From the NCBI GenBank assembly GCA_029553955.1, contig JAKPJZ010000250.1, forward strand, positions 1 through 64,000: a DNA stretch of 64,000 nucleotides. Reading direction: 5' to 3'. The stretch's first letter is position 1. Each line of letters begins with the position of its first letter. The position numbers and the translations under genes are program-made. The notes beneath the pieces were generated by a model that saw only the letters and a list, made by a program, of their open reading frames with translations, searched no databases and had not been told where the DNA came from. Source of the stretch: Chloroflexota bacterium. Lineage in GTDB: Bacteria; Chloroflexota; Anaerolineae; SpSt-313. Positions 26,319-34,264 of this stretch are shown one piece after another.

Positions 26319-27206
26319 CTATTCCTCCATGCCCGTCAGTGCGATCCCTTGAACAAAGTACTTCTGCGCAAAGGCATAGATGATCAGGATAGGTACTGTT
26401 GCGATCAGCGACGCCGCCATCGTGGGGCCGTAATCCGTCGTATTATTGAAGGTAAACGCCGCGAGTCCCTGCGTGATAACTTTGATGTTTGAGCTCTGTA
26501 GAACGATCACAGGCCACAGGAACGAGTTCCATCCGCTCTGGAAACAAAAGACGGCCAGCGTGGCAATCGCTGGTGCGGCCAAAGGGACATACAGTCGGAG
26601 GAAGATCTGCAACTCTCCCGCGCCGTCTATGCGCGCGGACTCTGCGATATCGTTGGGGGTCGCAAGATAATACTGCCGGATGAAGAATACATTGAAAATG
26701 CTCACCGACGTCGGTGCGATCACCCCCCATATAGACCCAACCATGCCGCGCCCACCCTGCCCCAGTATGTTGTTGCCTCCGAGCAATGGGAATTTGGCAA
26801 TGACAAGAAACTGCGGAACCACCAGTACTGCGGCGGGCAGCATCATGGACAGCATCATGATTCTGTATACAAGGTCTTTCCCAACGAAATCAATCTTGGC
26901 AAAGGCATAACCGGCAAGCGTACAGAAGACAATGTTGGTGGTCATCAGCAGCACCGTAATCATCGCAGTGTTGTTGATGTAGCTCCAAAAAGGGATCGTG
27001 GTAAACACCTTGCGATAATGCTCAATCGTAACGTTCGTCGGCAAGAAGTTGATCTGTTGCGTGAACATCTGATCGTTCGGCCGCAAGGACGTCAGAATGC
27101 TCCAGTAGAAGGGAAGTGAGAATATCAGGGCAAAGAGAATCAGCGCCGCATACACTGCAACCCTGTTGGCGAAATAGGCGGGGAGCTTGAACTCTCTCGC
27201 GCGCAT
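26319..27206 (-). CDS. Carbohydrate ABC transporter permease (MalG type)
   Basis: The protein has 295 residues and six membrane segments. The cytoplasmic EAA-type loop carries ESARIDGAGELQIFLRLYVP, and the C-terminus ends ALTGMEE, as is common in MalG/LacG relatives. It pairs with the MalF-type permease just upstream; its ATG shares one base with that gene's stop region. No ATPase gene is in the island, so a shared ATPase (MsmX-like) encoded elsewhere is likely. It imports the oligosaccharide bound by the 28355-29704 protein. Confidence 0.93.
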   Translation of the reverse strand: MRAREFKLPAYFANRVAVYAALILFALIFSLPFYWSILTSLRPNDQMFTQQINFLPTNVTIEHYRKVFTTIPFWSYINNTAMITVLLMTTNIVFCTLAGYAFAKIDFVGKDLVYRIMMLSMMLPAAVLVVPQFLVIAKFPLLGGNNILGQGGRGMVGSIWGVIAPTSVSIFNVFFIRQYYLATPNDIAESARIDGAGELQIFLRLYVPLAAPAIATLAVFCFQSGWNSFLWPVIVLQSSNIKVITQGLAAFTFNNTTDYGPTMAASLIATVPILIIYAFAQKYFVQGIALTGMEE

Positions 27207-28090
27207 CAGAAGAACCTCCCCTTATCGAAACGCCTCACGACTTGCGTGAAGACAAGAATCAGAAAGAACAGAACGACAGACTGCGCGGAGGCATACCCAA
27301 CCTGCAACTCTGTGAAGGCGTTCGTATAGATGAGGAAGACCGGTACCATGGTGGCATTGGCGGGTCCTCCCCTTGTGAGCACATAGGTCTGATCAAAGAG
27401 CTGAAACGCCCCGATGAGCCCAATGGTGATCAGGAAACAGGTCGTTCGCAGTGACAGAGGTGCGGTAATGCGCATCATCTTGTAGAACCAGTTCGCTCCG
27501 TCGATCTCGGCCGCCTCATACAGGTTTTGGGGAATCGACTGGAGGGTGGCCAGGTAGATCAGAATATTCCCTCCCAGGGTCATCCACAGACAAATGATAA
27601 CGATAGAGGGCATGGCCCACGTGCTGTGGGCCAGCCACAACGGCCCCTTGATGCCAAACAGCCCCAAGACCTGGTTGACAAGGCCGAAATTCGGATTCAG
27701 AAGCCAAGACCAGACGATAGAGGAGGCGACGACGGAGGTCAACCCGGGGAGATAGTACATCGTCCGGAAGACCTTTATGCTGCGAATCTTGTTGTTCAAG
27801 AGGTTTGCAAACAAAAAGGAGAGTGCAATCAGCGGAGGCACATACAGAACAACATAGTAGCAGATGTTGACAAGGGAGCGCCGGAACACCTTGTCTCTGA
27901 ATACCCTGGCAAAGTTCAGCAGGCCAACAAAGCGCACGGCGGAAAACATGTCATAGTTGGTAAGGCTCGTTATCACAACCGTAATCGTGGGGATCAGGAT
28001 GAACAACATGAAGCACAAGAGCGCCGGCGATATGAACAGCCAACCGTAGAGATTGTTGCGCGCTCTGATTGTATGCCCCTTGTTCCTCAA
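27206..28090 (-). CDS. Carbohydrate ABC transporter permease (MalF type)
   Basis: The protein has 294 residues and six membrane segments. The EAA loop is EAAEIDGANWFYKMMRITAP. It is the first permease of a CUT1-type importer, followed with a one-base overlap by the MalG-type subunit. A 14-bp hairpin lies between it and the binding-protein gene and may lower its expression relative to that gene. A/T-rich third positions match the URO-D gene and differ from the wider window. Confidence 0.93.
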   Translation of the reverse strand: MRNKGHTIRARNNLYGWLFISPALLCFMLFILIPTITVVITSLTNYDMFSAVRFVGLLNFARVFRDKVFRRSLVNICYYVVLYVPPLIALSFLFANLLNNKIRSIKVFRTMYYLPGLTSVVASSIVWSWLLNPNFGLVNQVLGLFGIKGPLWLAHSTWAMPSIVIICLWMTLGGNILIYLATLQSIPQNLYEAAEIDGANWFYKMMRITAPLSLRTTCFLITIGLIGAFQLFDQTYVLTRGGPANATMVPVFLIYTNAFTELQVGYASAQSVVLFFLILVFTQVVRRFDKGRFF

Positions 28091-28120
28091 TTCAGCTTCC
28101 CCCCGGGTAGTTGAGAAAGA

Positions 28121-28153
28121 TCAAACCGGATGCCTGAGCGGCATCCGGTTTGA
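28121..28153 (-). terminator. Hairpin between the sugar-binding protein and permease genes
   Basis: TCAAACCGGATGCC and GGCATCCGGTTTGA form a perfect 14-bp stem with a TGAGC loop, 30 nt before the MalF-type start. No T-run follows. It is probably an mRNA-processing or attenuation stem. The rest of 28154-28354 holds nothing recognisable. Confidence 0.7.
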
Positions 28154-28354
28154 CACTCGCTTCAGTATGACGCTTGGCGTGAATTGGTCGTGTTCACCAG
28201 CCGATGAGACCGGCAAAGGGCAACTTGGGTCGCTGCAATGGCTCGTTCAGTCACATGCAAAGGTTAGCTCCTGTCCTTCGGGATTCGGTGTACAAGCTAA
28301 CCATACCTCAGGGCACCTTCCAAGTCACGGATTGGCCGATTCACACCAAGCGTT

Positions 28355-29704
28355 CTACTCGTTCCGATATTGGGCGAGCATGGTGTCGCCGTCTGTCTGC
28401 ATGTTCTTCAGGCAGTCGTCAATCGACAGCGTGCCTTCAAAGAGCTCCTGGATGTTCGGCGCAAACACACTGCCCTCGACCTGAATAAAGCCAGGCGCTT
28501 TGGGACGAATCTTCAGACCGTTGATTCCTGACAAAACGTTCGCATAGTATTTGTTGTTTGCGAAGAACGGATCATTCTGCGCCGCTATCAGCGGGGACAG
28601 GCCACCAACAATCTGGCACCAGGAGATGCTGTTGCTGACATCATGCAGGCTGAATTTCATGAAGTCGAACGCAGCATCAATGTTCTTGGACTTGGCGGGA
28701 ATGACGAAGCAGAAACTCGTCTGAATACCACCAATACGTGCGCCAGGGTCTGGGCCGGCGGGGATAGGTGCGAACGTAAAGTCCATCTTGTCCCCATAGG
28801 TCTGATAGGTGCGCAGCATGGACGTCGGCCACACAACCATCGCGCTTCGCCCGGTCAGGAAGGCATCTTCGCCTTGGGAAAGGCCACTCTCGAATCCAAT
28901 ATCGTAGACCCCTGCGTCAAGCAGACCCTTGAATAGGGAGAGTACCTTGCGGCCAGTATCGTTGTTGACAGTCGTTGTTTTCCCATCATCCGACAGGACA
29001 CTGGCACCGTCCGCAACCATGAAGGAAGTGAATTCGTAAGGGAACCATTGCATCGACAGTCCTGCACGGATCAGTTTCCCGCTGCTGTCGCGCTGCGTCG
29101 CCTGTATCGCATCCTCCTTCAGCTCATCCCATGTGGTCGGCGCCGACAGGCCTAGGGACTTTATGATATCCAAATTGACATAGATACCCCAAATGTCAAT
29201 GTTGAGAGGAAGCCCATACAACTTGTCGTCCAGAGTCAGTTCGCGTATGCACTCGGAGTTGTAGTCGCCCTTGTTGATGCTAGCACCGGCAAGCTTGTCA
29301 TTGATGGGCGCGAGGACGCCTTTCTGAGCGTACTTGCTGACTTCGGAAGCATCCCACAGCATGATATCCGGCACATCACCAGTGGCGTTTGCCGTGGCGA
29401 AAGTCGTCATGATATCCGATTGTACGACATACTTGACCTTTGTGGCGCTTGTTGCGTTGTATTTGTCCAGGATTACGTTGATGCTCTTTTCAACGTCGCC
29501 ACCCCAAGAACCCCAGAAGGTGATCTCGGCCGGGGCCGCAGGACTGGCGGTTTCCGCAGGCTTCTCGGTGGCCTGGGCGGGGGCTGGGCTGGGGGCCTTG
29601 GTGGCTGGCTCGGGGGCCTGGACTGGGGCGCAACCGGCCAGCAACCCGGGGATGAGCGATACTACAACGATGAGCGCGATCCACCTAGACACGCGTGCCT
29701 TCAT
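28355..29704 (-). CDS. Sugar ABC extracellular solute-binding lipoprotein (family 1)
   Basis: The protein has 449 residues. The signal peptide has lipobox LLAGC, followed by a Pro/Ala linker and the family 1 binding fold: EITFWGSWGGDVEKSINVIL, WDASEVSKYAQKGVLAPIND and GLPLNIDIWGIYVNLD. It captures an oligosaccharide outside the membrane for the MalF/MalG-type permeases. The neighbouring GH76 and GH125 genes suggest alpha-mannosides, which is inference only. It has its own consensus promoter with a likely operator, and GGAGGG lies before the ATG. Confidence 0.94.
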   Translation of the reverse strand: MKARVSRWIALIVVVSLIPGLLAGCAPVQAPEPATKAPSPAPAQATEKPAETASPAAPAEITFWGSWGGDVEKSINVILDKYNATSATKVKYVVQSDIMTTFATANATGDVPDIMLWDASEVSKYAQKGVLAPINDKLAGASINKGDYNSECIRELTLDDKLYGLPLNIDIWGIYVNLDIIKSLGLSAPTTWDELKEDAIQATQRDSSGKLIRAGLSMQWFPYEFTSFMVADGASVLSDDGKTTTVNNDTGRKVLSLFKGLLDAGVYDIGFESGLSQGEDAFLTGRSAMVVWPTSMLRTYQTYGDKMDFTFAPIPAGPDPGARIGGIQTSFCFVIPAKSKNIDAAFDFMKFSLHDVSNSISWCQIVGGLSPLIAAQNDPFFANNKYYANVLSGINGLKIRPKAPGFIQVEGSVFAPNIQELFEGTLSIDDCLKNMQTDGDTMLAQYRNE

Positions 29705-29725
29705 CTCCTGCCCTCCTTTTTGGGT

Positions 29726-29777
29726 TGGTATACCACACTCCTGCTTGTATTATACAGCATACTAGCTCATATGTCAA
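29726..29777 (-). promoter_or_regulatory. Consensus promoter plus TGGTATACCA operator for the mannan operon
   Basis: On the minus strand TTGACA (29772-29777), a 17-bp spacer and TATAAT (29749-29754) give an exact sigma70 consensus. TGGTATACCA, a perfect 10-bp palindrome, lies at 29726-29735, just after the expected start point. The same TGGTATAC core recurs in the palindrome over the promoter of the GntR-type regulator gene, so it is the likely repressor site. Confidence 0.75.
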
Positions 29778-29888
29778 TATCCTATCTATACGAACTCAGA
29801 GGGAATCTCACGGCGGAGAGAACGATTCGTTGCATAGGGGGCCGGGCAGGCCGCCGTGAGGCGGCCCGGCCCGTTGAGCTAGAGTGGT

Positions 29889-31034
29889 TCAGAAGACACC
29901 GCGAACGACGCGGGTGGAGCCGCCTTCGACCAACTGGTGCTCGATGACTGTGTGAAGAGGCACTTCCTGACCTGCGATCTGAGCCATCAGCAAGTCCACC
30001 GCCTGGCAGCCCATGCGCTCCTCGTCCTGGCGAACGTGCGTGAACTGCGGCGCTCCGATCGGATACTCGACCGAGTCGAAGCAGACGATGGCATGGTCCT
30101 CGGGCACCCGCCGCCCCATGCCGGCGAGGGTATGTTGCAGCACCAGGGCGATGTTGTATTCACAGGCCACGAGCGCAGTCACCTGCGGGTGCGCCTCGAG
30201 GAAGCGGCGAATGGTCTCAGCGTCCTTGGCTACGTTCTCGGCCGTGAAGGCGCCGGGCAGCGTGCTGTACATATCCGTCAGGCAATCCTCTGGACCGAAG
30301 GATAACCCGCGAGTGGCCAGGGCAGCAGTCACGCCCTGGATGCGATCCTCGATCGCGGAGGTCCCCTGAGCAGGGGGCGAGATGAAGGCAATGTGCATGT
30401 GGCCCTGGTCGATCAGATAGCTCGTGAGGTCTTCAGCCGCCCTGCGGTTGTCGGTGAATACGCTGCAGGCGGGGATGCCCTTCAGGTAGCGGTCGACCAG
30501 CACCAGCGGATAGTGATCAAGCACCAGGCGCAGCAGGCGCTCGCTATAGTACTCGCCGTGCACAGGGAAGACAATCAAGCCATCGACGCCAATCTCAACG
30601 CTGGCCTCTATGGCGCGTTCCTCTTCCTCGCGCTGGCCGCCGGTGCGGCAAAGGAGCAGGTAGTAGCCCTGCCTGCGCAGGTACGAATCGACCGACCGCA
30701 CCAGACGCAGGCCGTAGGAATCGGCCAGGTCTGGCAGCAACAGGGCTGCTACCCTGCGTGGACTGCCGGCTGTCTGCGCCGCCGGCCGGGCGGCCAGACC
30801 CTGCAGCCTTGTGACGTCCATATTGCCCGAGACGAATGAGCCTCGGCCCCGCATGCGCTCGATCACCCCATCCTGGCTCAAGCGCTCCAGCGCCTTCCTC
30901 GAAGTGATGCGGCTGACATCGAACTGCCCGGCCAGCTCCTTCTCCGAGGGTACACGGTCGCCAGGCCGCAGGCGGCCGGCGGTGATCTCGCCAATCACAT
31001 AGTTGTAGAGTCGCTCGTAAAGCGGCATCTTCAT
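29889..31034 (-). CDS. GntR-family regulator with LacI-type sugar-sensing domain
   Basis: The protein has 381 residues. The N-terminal winged helix (about 1-70) includes RVPSEKELAGQFDVSRITSR and RGRGSFVSG, typical of GntR. The rest (about 85-381) is a periplasmic-binding-protein-like effector domain of the LacI/GalR type (LVDRYLKGIPACSVFTDNR). It probably represses the adjacent mannan/ABC operon and itself until a sugar binds. I chose the ATG at 31034, since the upstream extension runs into the promoter. GGTGGGG lies 5 nt upstream. Confidence 0.92.
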   Translation of the reverse strand: MKMPLYERLYNYVIGEITAGRLRPGDRVPSEKELAGQFDVSRITSRKALERLSQDGVIERMRGRGSFVSGNMDVTRLQGLAARPAAQTAGSPRRVAALLLPDLADSYGLRLVRSVDSYLRRQGYYLLLCRTGGQREEEERAIEASVEIGVDGLIVFPVHGEYYSERLLRLVLDHYPLVLVDRYLKGIPACSVFTDNRRAAEDLTSYLIDQGHMHIAFISPPAQGTSAIEDRIQGVTAALATRGLSFGPEDCLTDMYSTLPGAFTAENVAKDAETIRRFLEAHPQVTALVACEYNIALVLQHTLAGMGRRVPEDHAIVCFDSVEYPIGAPQFTHVRQDEERMGCQAVDLLMAQIAGQEVPLHTVIEHQLVEGGSTRVVRGVF

Positions 31035-31066
31035 GGCATCCCCACCCGCGTCGAACGCTTTCACTG

Positions 31067-31107
31067 AATGATATACATAGTATACCATTAATGTTGATTC
31101 TAGACAA
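31067..31107 (-). promoter_or_regulatory. Regulator promoter overlapped by an operator palindrome
   Basis: Minus-strand TTGTCT (31102-31107) and TATACT (31079-31084) are 17 bp apart. A 23-bp palindrome (31067-31089; plus-strand arms AATGATATAC and GTATACCATT around ATA) covers the -10 element, with 9 of 10 paired positions matching. This layout fits autorepression by the GntR/LacI-type protein. Confidence 0.65.
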
Positions 31108-31250
31108 GAGCTGGCCATGCCTTCTCCCACACCACAAGCAGCTTTTGCGCTCTGAGCAGATTCCACTAGAATCAATGTGGTGGCCCGTCTGTGCGGGCCC
31201 GTTCGAGCGCTGTAGCTGCACACGTGTGCGGCGAGCGAGCAAGGTCGAGT

Positions 31251-31299
31251 CGGCGGCCCATTCGCTCCGCTCAGGGCAGGCTATGGGAGCCGCCTCTGC
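31251..31299. repeat. Inverted copy of the repeat at 7323-7371
   Basis: GGCGGCCCATTCGCTCCGCT and GGCTATGGGAGCCGCCTCTG match the reverse complement of 7323-7371 with a few changes. It lies just before the GTG start of the isomerase gene. The rest of 31108-31324 has no recognised feature. Confidence 0.7.
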
Positions 31300-31324
31300 T
31301 TCGGTGAAAGAGAGGGATGCAGCG

Positions 31325-32173
31325 GTGTTCAGATCACTCGAAGTCAGCTCTATCAACGTGCGGGCCGATTTCGCCCGCACGGTCGAGCTCGCGGCCAGGC
31401 ACGGCTTTGAGGGCGTGCATGTGGATATCGACGAGGTCGCCGCCGTGGGCGTGGCGCGGGCCAGGGAGACGCTGGCGCGGCACGGCGTGCGCGCCTCGGC
31501 CTTCCGCTTCCCCGTCGACTATACCCGACCCGAGCCCGAGTTCGCGGCCATGCTCGAGCGCTTCCCCGCCCAGTGCGCGGCGGCCCAGGCGCTGGGCATT
31601 ACGCGCACCGCCTACTGGGTGCGCCCGTTCCACGATGAGCTGGATTTCGAGCGCAACTATGCCTTCCACCTCGACCGCATGGGCCGCCTGGGCACGGTGA
31701 TGAAACAGCACGGCATCCGCATCGGCCTGGAGTTCATCGGCCCCAAGACGCTGCTGCCGGGCCACCCCTACACCTTTATCCGCTCCATGGACGGCATGCT
31801 CAAGCTCTGCCACGATATCGGCACCGGTAACATCGGCCTGCTGCTCGACGCCTACCACCTCTACACCGCCCATGGCACCATCGACGATGTGAAGCGGCTG
31901 CGCGATGAGGATATCGTCGAAGTGCACGTCAACGACGCGCCCGCCGGCATCGCGGTCGACGAGCAGCTCGACCTGGTGCGCGCGCTGCCCGGCGAGACCG
32001 GGGTCATCGACCTGGTGGGCTTTATGCAGGCGCTGGCCGGCATCGGCTACACCGGCCCGGTGATGGTCGAGCCGTTCAGCGAGCGGGTCAACGCCATGGC
32101 GCTCGACGACGCCGTGCGCACGACCGCCGAGGCGCTGCATGGCGTGTGGCGGAAGGCGGGGCTGGGGAACTGA
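31325..32173 (+). CDS. Sugar phosphate isomerase/epimerase (AP endonuclease 2-like barrel)
   Basis: The protein has 282 residues and a TIM barrel of the xylose isomerase-like superfamily. Motifs include GFEGVHVDIDE, a metal Glu in IGLEFIGPKTL, LLDAYHLYTAHG, and VEVHVNDAP near the end. Members isomerise or epimerise free or phosphorylated sugars or inositols. It faces away from the mannan island regulator, so a link to sugar breakdown is plausible but unproven. The start is a GTG at 31325 with GAGAGGGA upstream; an earlier GTG at 31301 lies in a repeat-derived segment. Confidence 0.85.
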   Translation: MFRSLEVSSINVRADFARTVELAARHGFEGVHVDIDEVAAVGVARARETLARHGVRASAFRFPVDYTRPEPEFAAMLERFPAQCAAAQALGITRTAYWVRPFHDELDFERNYAFHLDRMGRLGTVMKQHGIRIGLEFIGPKTLLPGHPYTFIRSMDGMLKLCHDIGTGNIGLLLDAYHLYTAHGTIDDVKRLRDEDIVEVHVNDAPAGIAVDEQLDLVRALPGETGVIDLVGFMQALAGIGYTGPVMVEPFSERVNAMALDDAVRTTAEALHGVWRKAGLGN

Positions 32174-32180
32174 GGCAACT

Positions 32181-32228
32181 CGCCAGGACACCTGACAGGT
32201 CTTCGGAGACCTGTCAGGTGTCCTGGCG
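32181..32228. terminator. Perfect 22-bp stem-loop (family F palindrome)
   Basis: The arms 32181-32202 and 32207-32228 are exact complements around TCGG; the core is CACCTGACAGGTCT. It sits 8 bp after the isomerase stop and is probably a transcription terminator. A near-identical core occurs at 62444-62493. Confidence 0.75.
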
Positions 32229-32271
32229 GGCGGAATCGCCGATGGTCGTGGGATCCCCCGTCCGCGATTGG

Positions 32272-32300
32272 TTGCTTCGGGCTTGGGGTTATGTTATAAT
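32272..32300 (+). promoter_or_regulatory. Probable sigma70 promoter for the nuclease-like/hpt pair
   Basis: TTGCTT (32272-32277), a 17-bp spacer and a perfect TATAAT (32295-32300) lie 96 bp before the first start codon. Confidence 0.6.
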
Positions 32301-32395
32301 CGTGGGTGCCGCGTCCCCCGGGGCAGAGCACTGCATCGTGGGCCACGCTCCGCAGGGGCAAGGACAAACCAAGGAAGAGGAGTCTACTCAAGCGG

Positions 32396-32821
32396 ATGGC
32401 AAGCGCTGTCGAAGAGATGCGTGTGGGGCCGTACCCCAACTATGCGCGGCCGCGCCGTGCAGCCGGGCAACCCGCCTTTGCCCATCCCAGCGAAGCCGAG
32501 TTCGCATCGCTCTTGACCTTCTACCAGATCGACTGGCTCTATGAACCCACCACCTTCCCGCTGGCGTGGGACGAGGCGGGCCGCGTGACGCTGGCCTTCT
32601 CGCCCGATTTCTACCTCCCCGAGTACGAGCTCTATATCGAGCTGGCCACGCGCAAGCAGGGGGAGATGACCCGCAAGCACCGCAAGATGCGCCGCCTGCA
32701 GCAGCTGTACCCCGACGTGCGCATCAAGCTGGTGAACCGGCGCGCCTTTGAGGCGCTGCTGCTCAAGTTCGACCTCCGCGAGCGGGCCGGCCAGTTGGTC
32801 GGCCAGGTGGGGCATGCCTGA
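32396..32821 (+). CDS. PD-(D/E)XK nuclease-like small protein
   Basis: The protein has 141 residues. The central part reads YEPTTFPL, then FSPDFYLPEYELYIELATRK. This follows the order of a restriction-endonuclease-like fold (conserved Glu, then PDFYLP, then E-x-[T/K]). The last catalytic Lys is Thr at the canonical position, with the next Lys three residues on. It could be an altered nuclease or a structural relative. Its stop overlaps the start of hpt by 8 bp, so the two genes are translated together. The ATG at 32396 is somewhat distant from GAGGAG. Confidence 0.7.
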   Translation: MASAVEEMRVGPYPNYARPRRAAGQPAFAHPSEAEFASLLTFYQIDWLYEPTTFPLAWDEAGRVTLAFSPDFYLPEYELYIELATRKQGEMTRKHRKMRRLQQLYPDVRIKLVNRRAFEALLLKFDLRERAGQLVGQVGHA

Positions 32822-33383
32822 GCCCTGCCCGGCTACCCCCTGGCCTGTGGAGATGCAGGACCTGGCGCGGGTGCTGATCGGCGCCGAGGAGCTGCGTGAA
32901 CGGGTGTGTGCCCTGGGCACGCAGATCTCCGGCGACTATGCGGGTCAGGACTTGCTGCTGGTGGGGGTGCTGCGTGGGGTCACCATTTTTATCGCCGACC
33001 TGCTGCGCGCGATCACCATCCCCGTGACGGTGGATTTCATCGCCATCTCGAGCTATGGCCCCAGCCTGCAGACCGGCGGTGTGGTGCGCCTGACCAAGGA
33101 CCTGGAGGAGCCGATCGAGGGCCGGCATGTGCTCTTTGTGGAAGACGTGATCGATACCGGCCTGACCCTCTCGTACCTGCTGCGCACGCTGCGCGCCCGC
33201 GGCCCCGCCAGCCTGCGGACCTGCGTCTTGCTCGACAAGCGCGCCCACCGGCTGATCGATGTGGACATTGCCTACCACGGCTTTGCTCTGCACGACGAGT
33301 ATGTGGTGGGCTATGGGCTGGACCATCGGCAGCGCTACCGCAACCTGCCGGTGGTGGGGGTGCTCAAGCCCGAATGCTACTGA
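32814..33383 (+). CDS. hpt: Hypoxanthine phosphoribosyltransferase
   Basis: The protein has 189 residues. The PRPP-binding loop is VLFVEDVIDTGLTLSYL (about residues 104-120). The early LLLVGVLRGVTIFIADLLR and late FALHDEYVVGYGLDHRQRYR blocks are characteristic of HPRT. It salvages hypoxanthine and guanine to IMP and GMP in the cytosol. It overlaps the upstream nuclease-like gene by 8 bp. It complements the purine importer at 14891-19700, though the two are 13 kb apart. Confidence 0.95.
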   Translation: MPEPCPATPWPVEMQDLARVLIGAEELRERVCALGTQISGDYAGQDLLLVGVLRGVTIFIADLLRAITIPVTVDFIAISSYGPSLQTGGVVRLTKDLEEPIEGRHVLFVEDVIDTGLTLSYLLRTLRARGPASLRTCVLLDKRAHRLIDVDIAYHGFALHDEYVVGYGLDHRQRYRNLPVVGVLKPECY

Positions 33384-33387
33384 GGGG

Positions 33388-33478
33388 ACCAGAAGGCGCG
33401 AAAGGTGCGAAAAGGCACGAAAGGGAGTGGCCCCTTTTCGTGGCCCTTTCGCGCCCTTTCGTGCCTTTCGCGCCGTAC
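33388..33478. repeat. Family B variant inverted repeat
   Basis: GAAGGCGCGAAAGGTGCGAA on the left and TTCGTGCCTTTCGCGCC on the right form a long stem just after hpt and may terminate it. Confidence 0.7.
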
Positions 33479-33488
33479 AAAAAAGGGG

Positions 33489-33745
33489 TCCCCAGGTAAC
33501 CTTTCGACACTTCTGGGTTTCCACTGGCGTACTGCTCATCCCCTTTCGGGGATAAGACGCCTTGGGCTGGCTCACCGGGTTTCCCGGCTTTCGCCAGGAT
33601 CCGGATTGTGGGCTTCCAGGTTCATCGCCTTTACACCCACTTACGGTCACCACCCCTTTCGGGCGATGCCGCTGGCCAGCTTACGGTTGGCTTCGGCCAG
33701 TTTCCCCTAACCAGAAGCTCTTATGGCTTCCTGGAGGCCCCTTGG
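33489..33745 (-). ncRNA. Structured RNA, downstream copy; HEARO/omega-RNA-like
   Basis: This is the more 3' of two tandem copies on the minus strand. Stems closed by GAAA tetraloops are clear: CTGGC-GAAA-GCCGG and ATCCCC-GAAA-GGGGAT. Blocks such as GGGGAAACTGGCCGAAGCC, GTAAGTGGGTGTAAAGGCGA and GGTTACCTGGGG are shared with the other copy. The 3' end runs into GGGGACCCCTTTTTT, a short terminator-like end. The GGGGAAACTGGC start, size of about 260 nt and lack of coding sequence resemble HEARO (IscB-associated omega) RNA, as far as I can recall its consensus. The class assignment is inference. Confidence 0.55.
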
Positions 33746-33753
33746 TGTAAGGG

Positions 33754-34010
33754 CCCCAGGTAACCTCTCATCGTCTTTCCAGCGTTTCCACTGGCTTACT
33801 GCTCATCCCCTTTCGGAGATAAGACGCCTTGGGCTGGCTCGCCGGGTTTCCCAGCTTTCGCTGGAATCCGGTTTGCGGGCCTCCAGGTTCATCGCCTTTA
33901 CACCCACTTACGGTCACTCCCCCGGCATAACCGAGGGAATGCCGCTGGCCAACGTACGGTTGGCTTCAGCCAGTTTCCCCGCCAGAACCGTGATTGGCTT
34001 CCCAGGACCC
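33754..34010 (-). ncRNA. Structured RNA, upstream copy; HEARO/omega-RNA-like
   Basis: This is the second copy, offset by 264-273 bp and visibly diverged from the first. Changes are compensatory: CTGGC-GAAA-GCCGG in the first copy becomes CCAGC-GAAA-GCTGG here, and ATCCCC becomes ATCTCC, keeping a U-G pair. A further stem here is CCAGTG-GAAA-CGCTGG. Both copies share GGAAGCCA about 20 nt before the GGGGAAACTGGC block, so they look like a tandem duplication, not two independent insertions. No IscB or other nuclease gene is adjacent. Confidence 0.55.
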
Positions 34011-34264
34011 TTACGAGCGTGAGTATAGCACGCGCGAAGCGCCGGGTCAAGGGTGCGCGCGCCGGGCTGGTGGGGAGGCATGCCGGGCCACAACGGCTAG
34101 GGGGTGGGGCGGGCGGTGGCGGGCTACCGCTTGTGGCATAGGCCGGCGGCAGCTTTAAGGTGGCCGGTGCCGGGTTTTTAAGGCCGGGCGTGGCGGCCAA
34201 ACAGCAGGGCGGGCTCGCTGCAATCCCAGCGGCGTGAGAGCCGGCTCTGCTATTCGCGTGGGCT
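34011..34264. other. GC-rich intergenic space, nothing recognised
   Basis: About 250 bp between the structured RNAs and the small membrane-protein gene. I see no gene, promoter consensus or clear stem. Confidence 0.4.

Noticed and set aside
32396-33383. Toxin-antitoxin pair
   Set aside because: The small overlapping gene order looks similar, but the second protein is a clear phosphoribosyltransferase with a full PRPP motif.
33384-34020. Group II intron or tRNA/rRNA fragment
   Set aside because: No domain V-like hairpin, reverse transcriptase or rRNA/tRNA signature is present. The tandem GAAA-capped stems fit another RNA class better.
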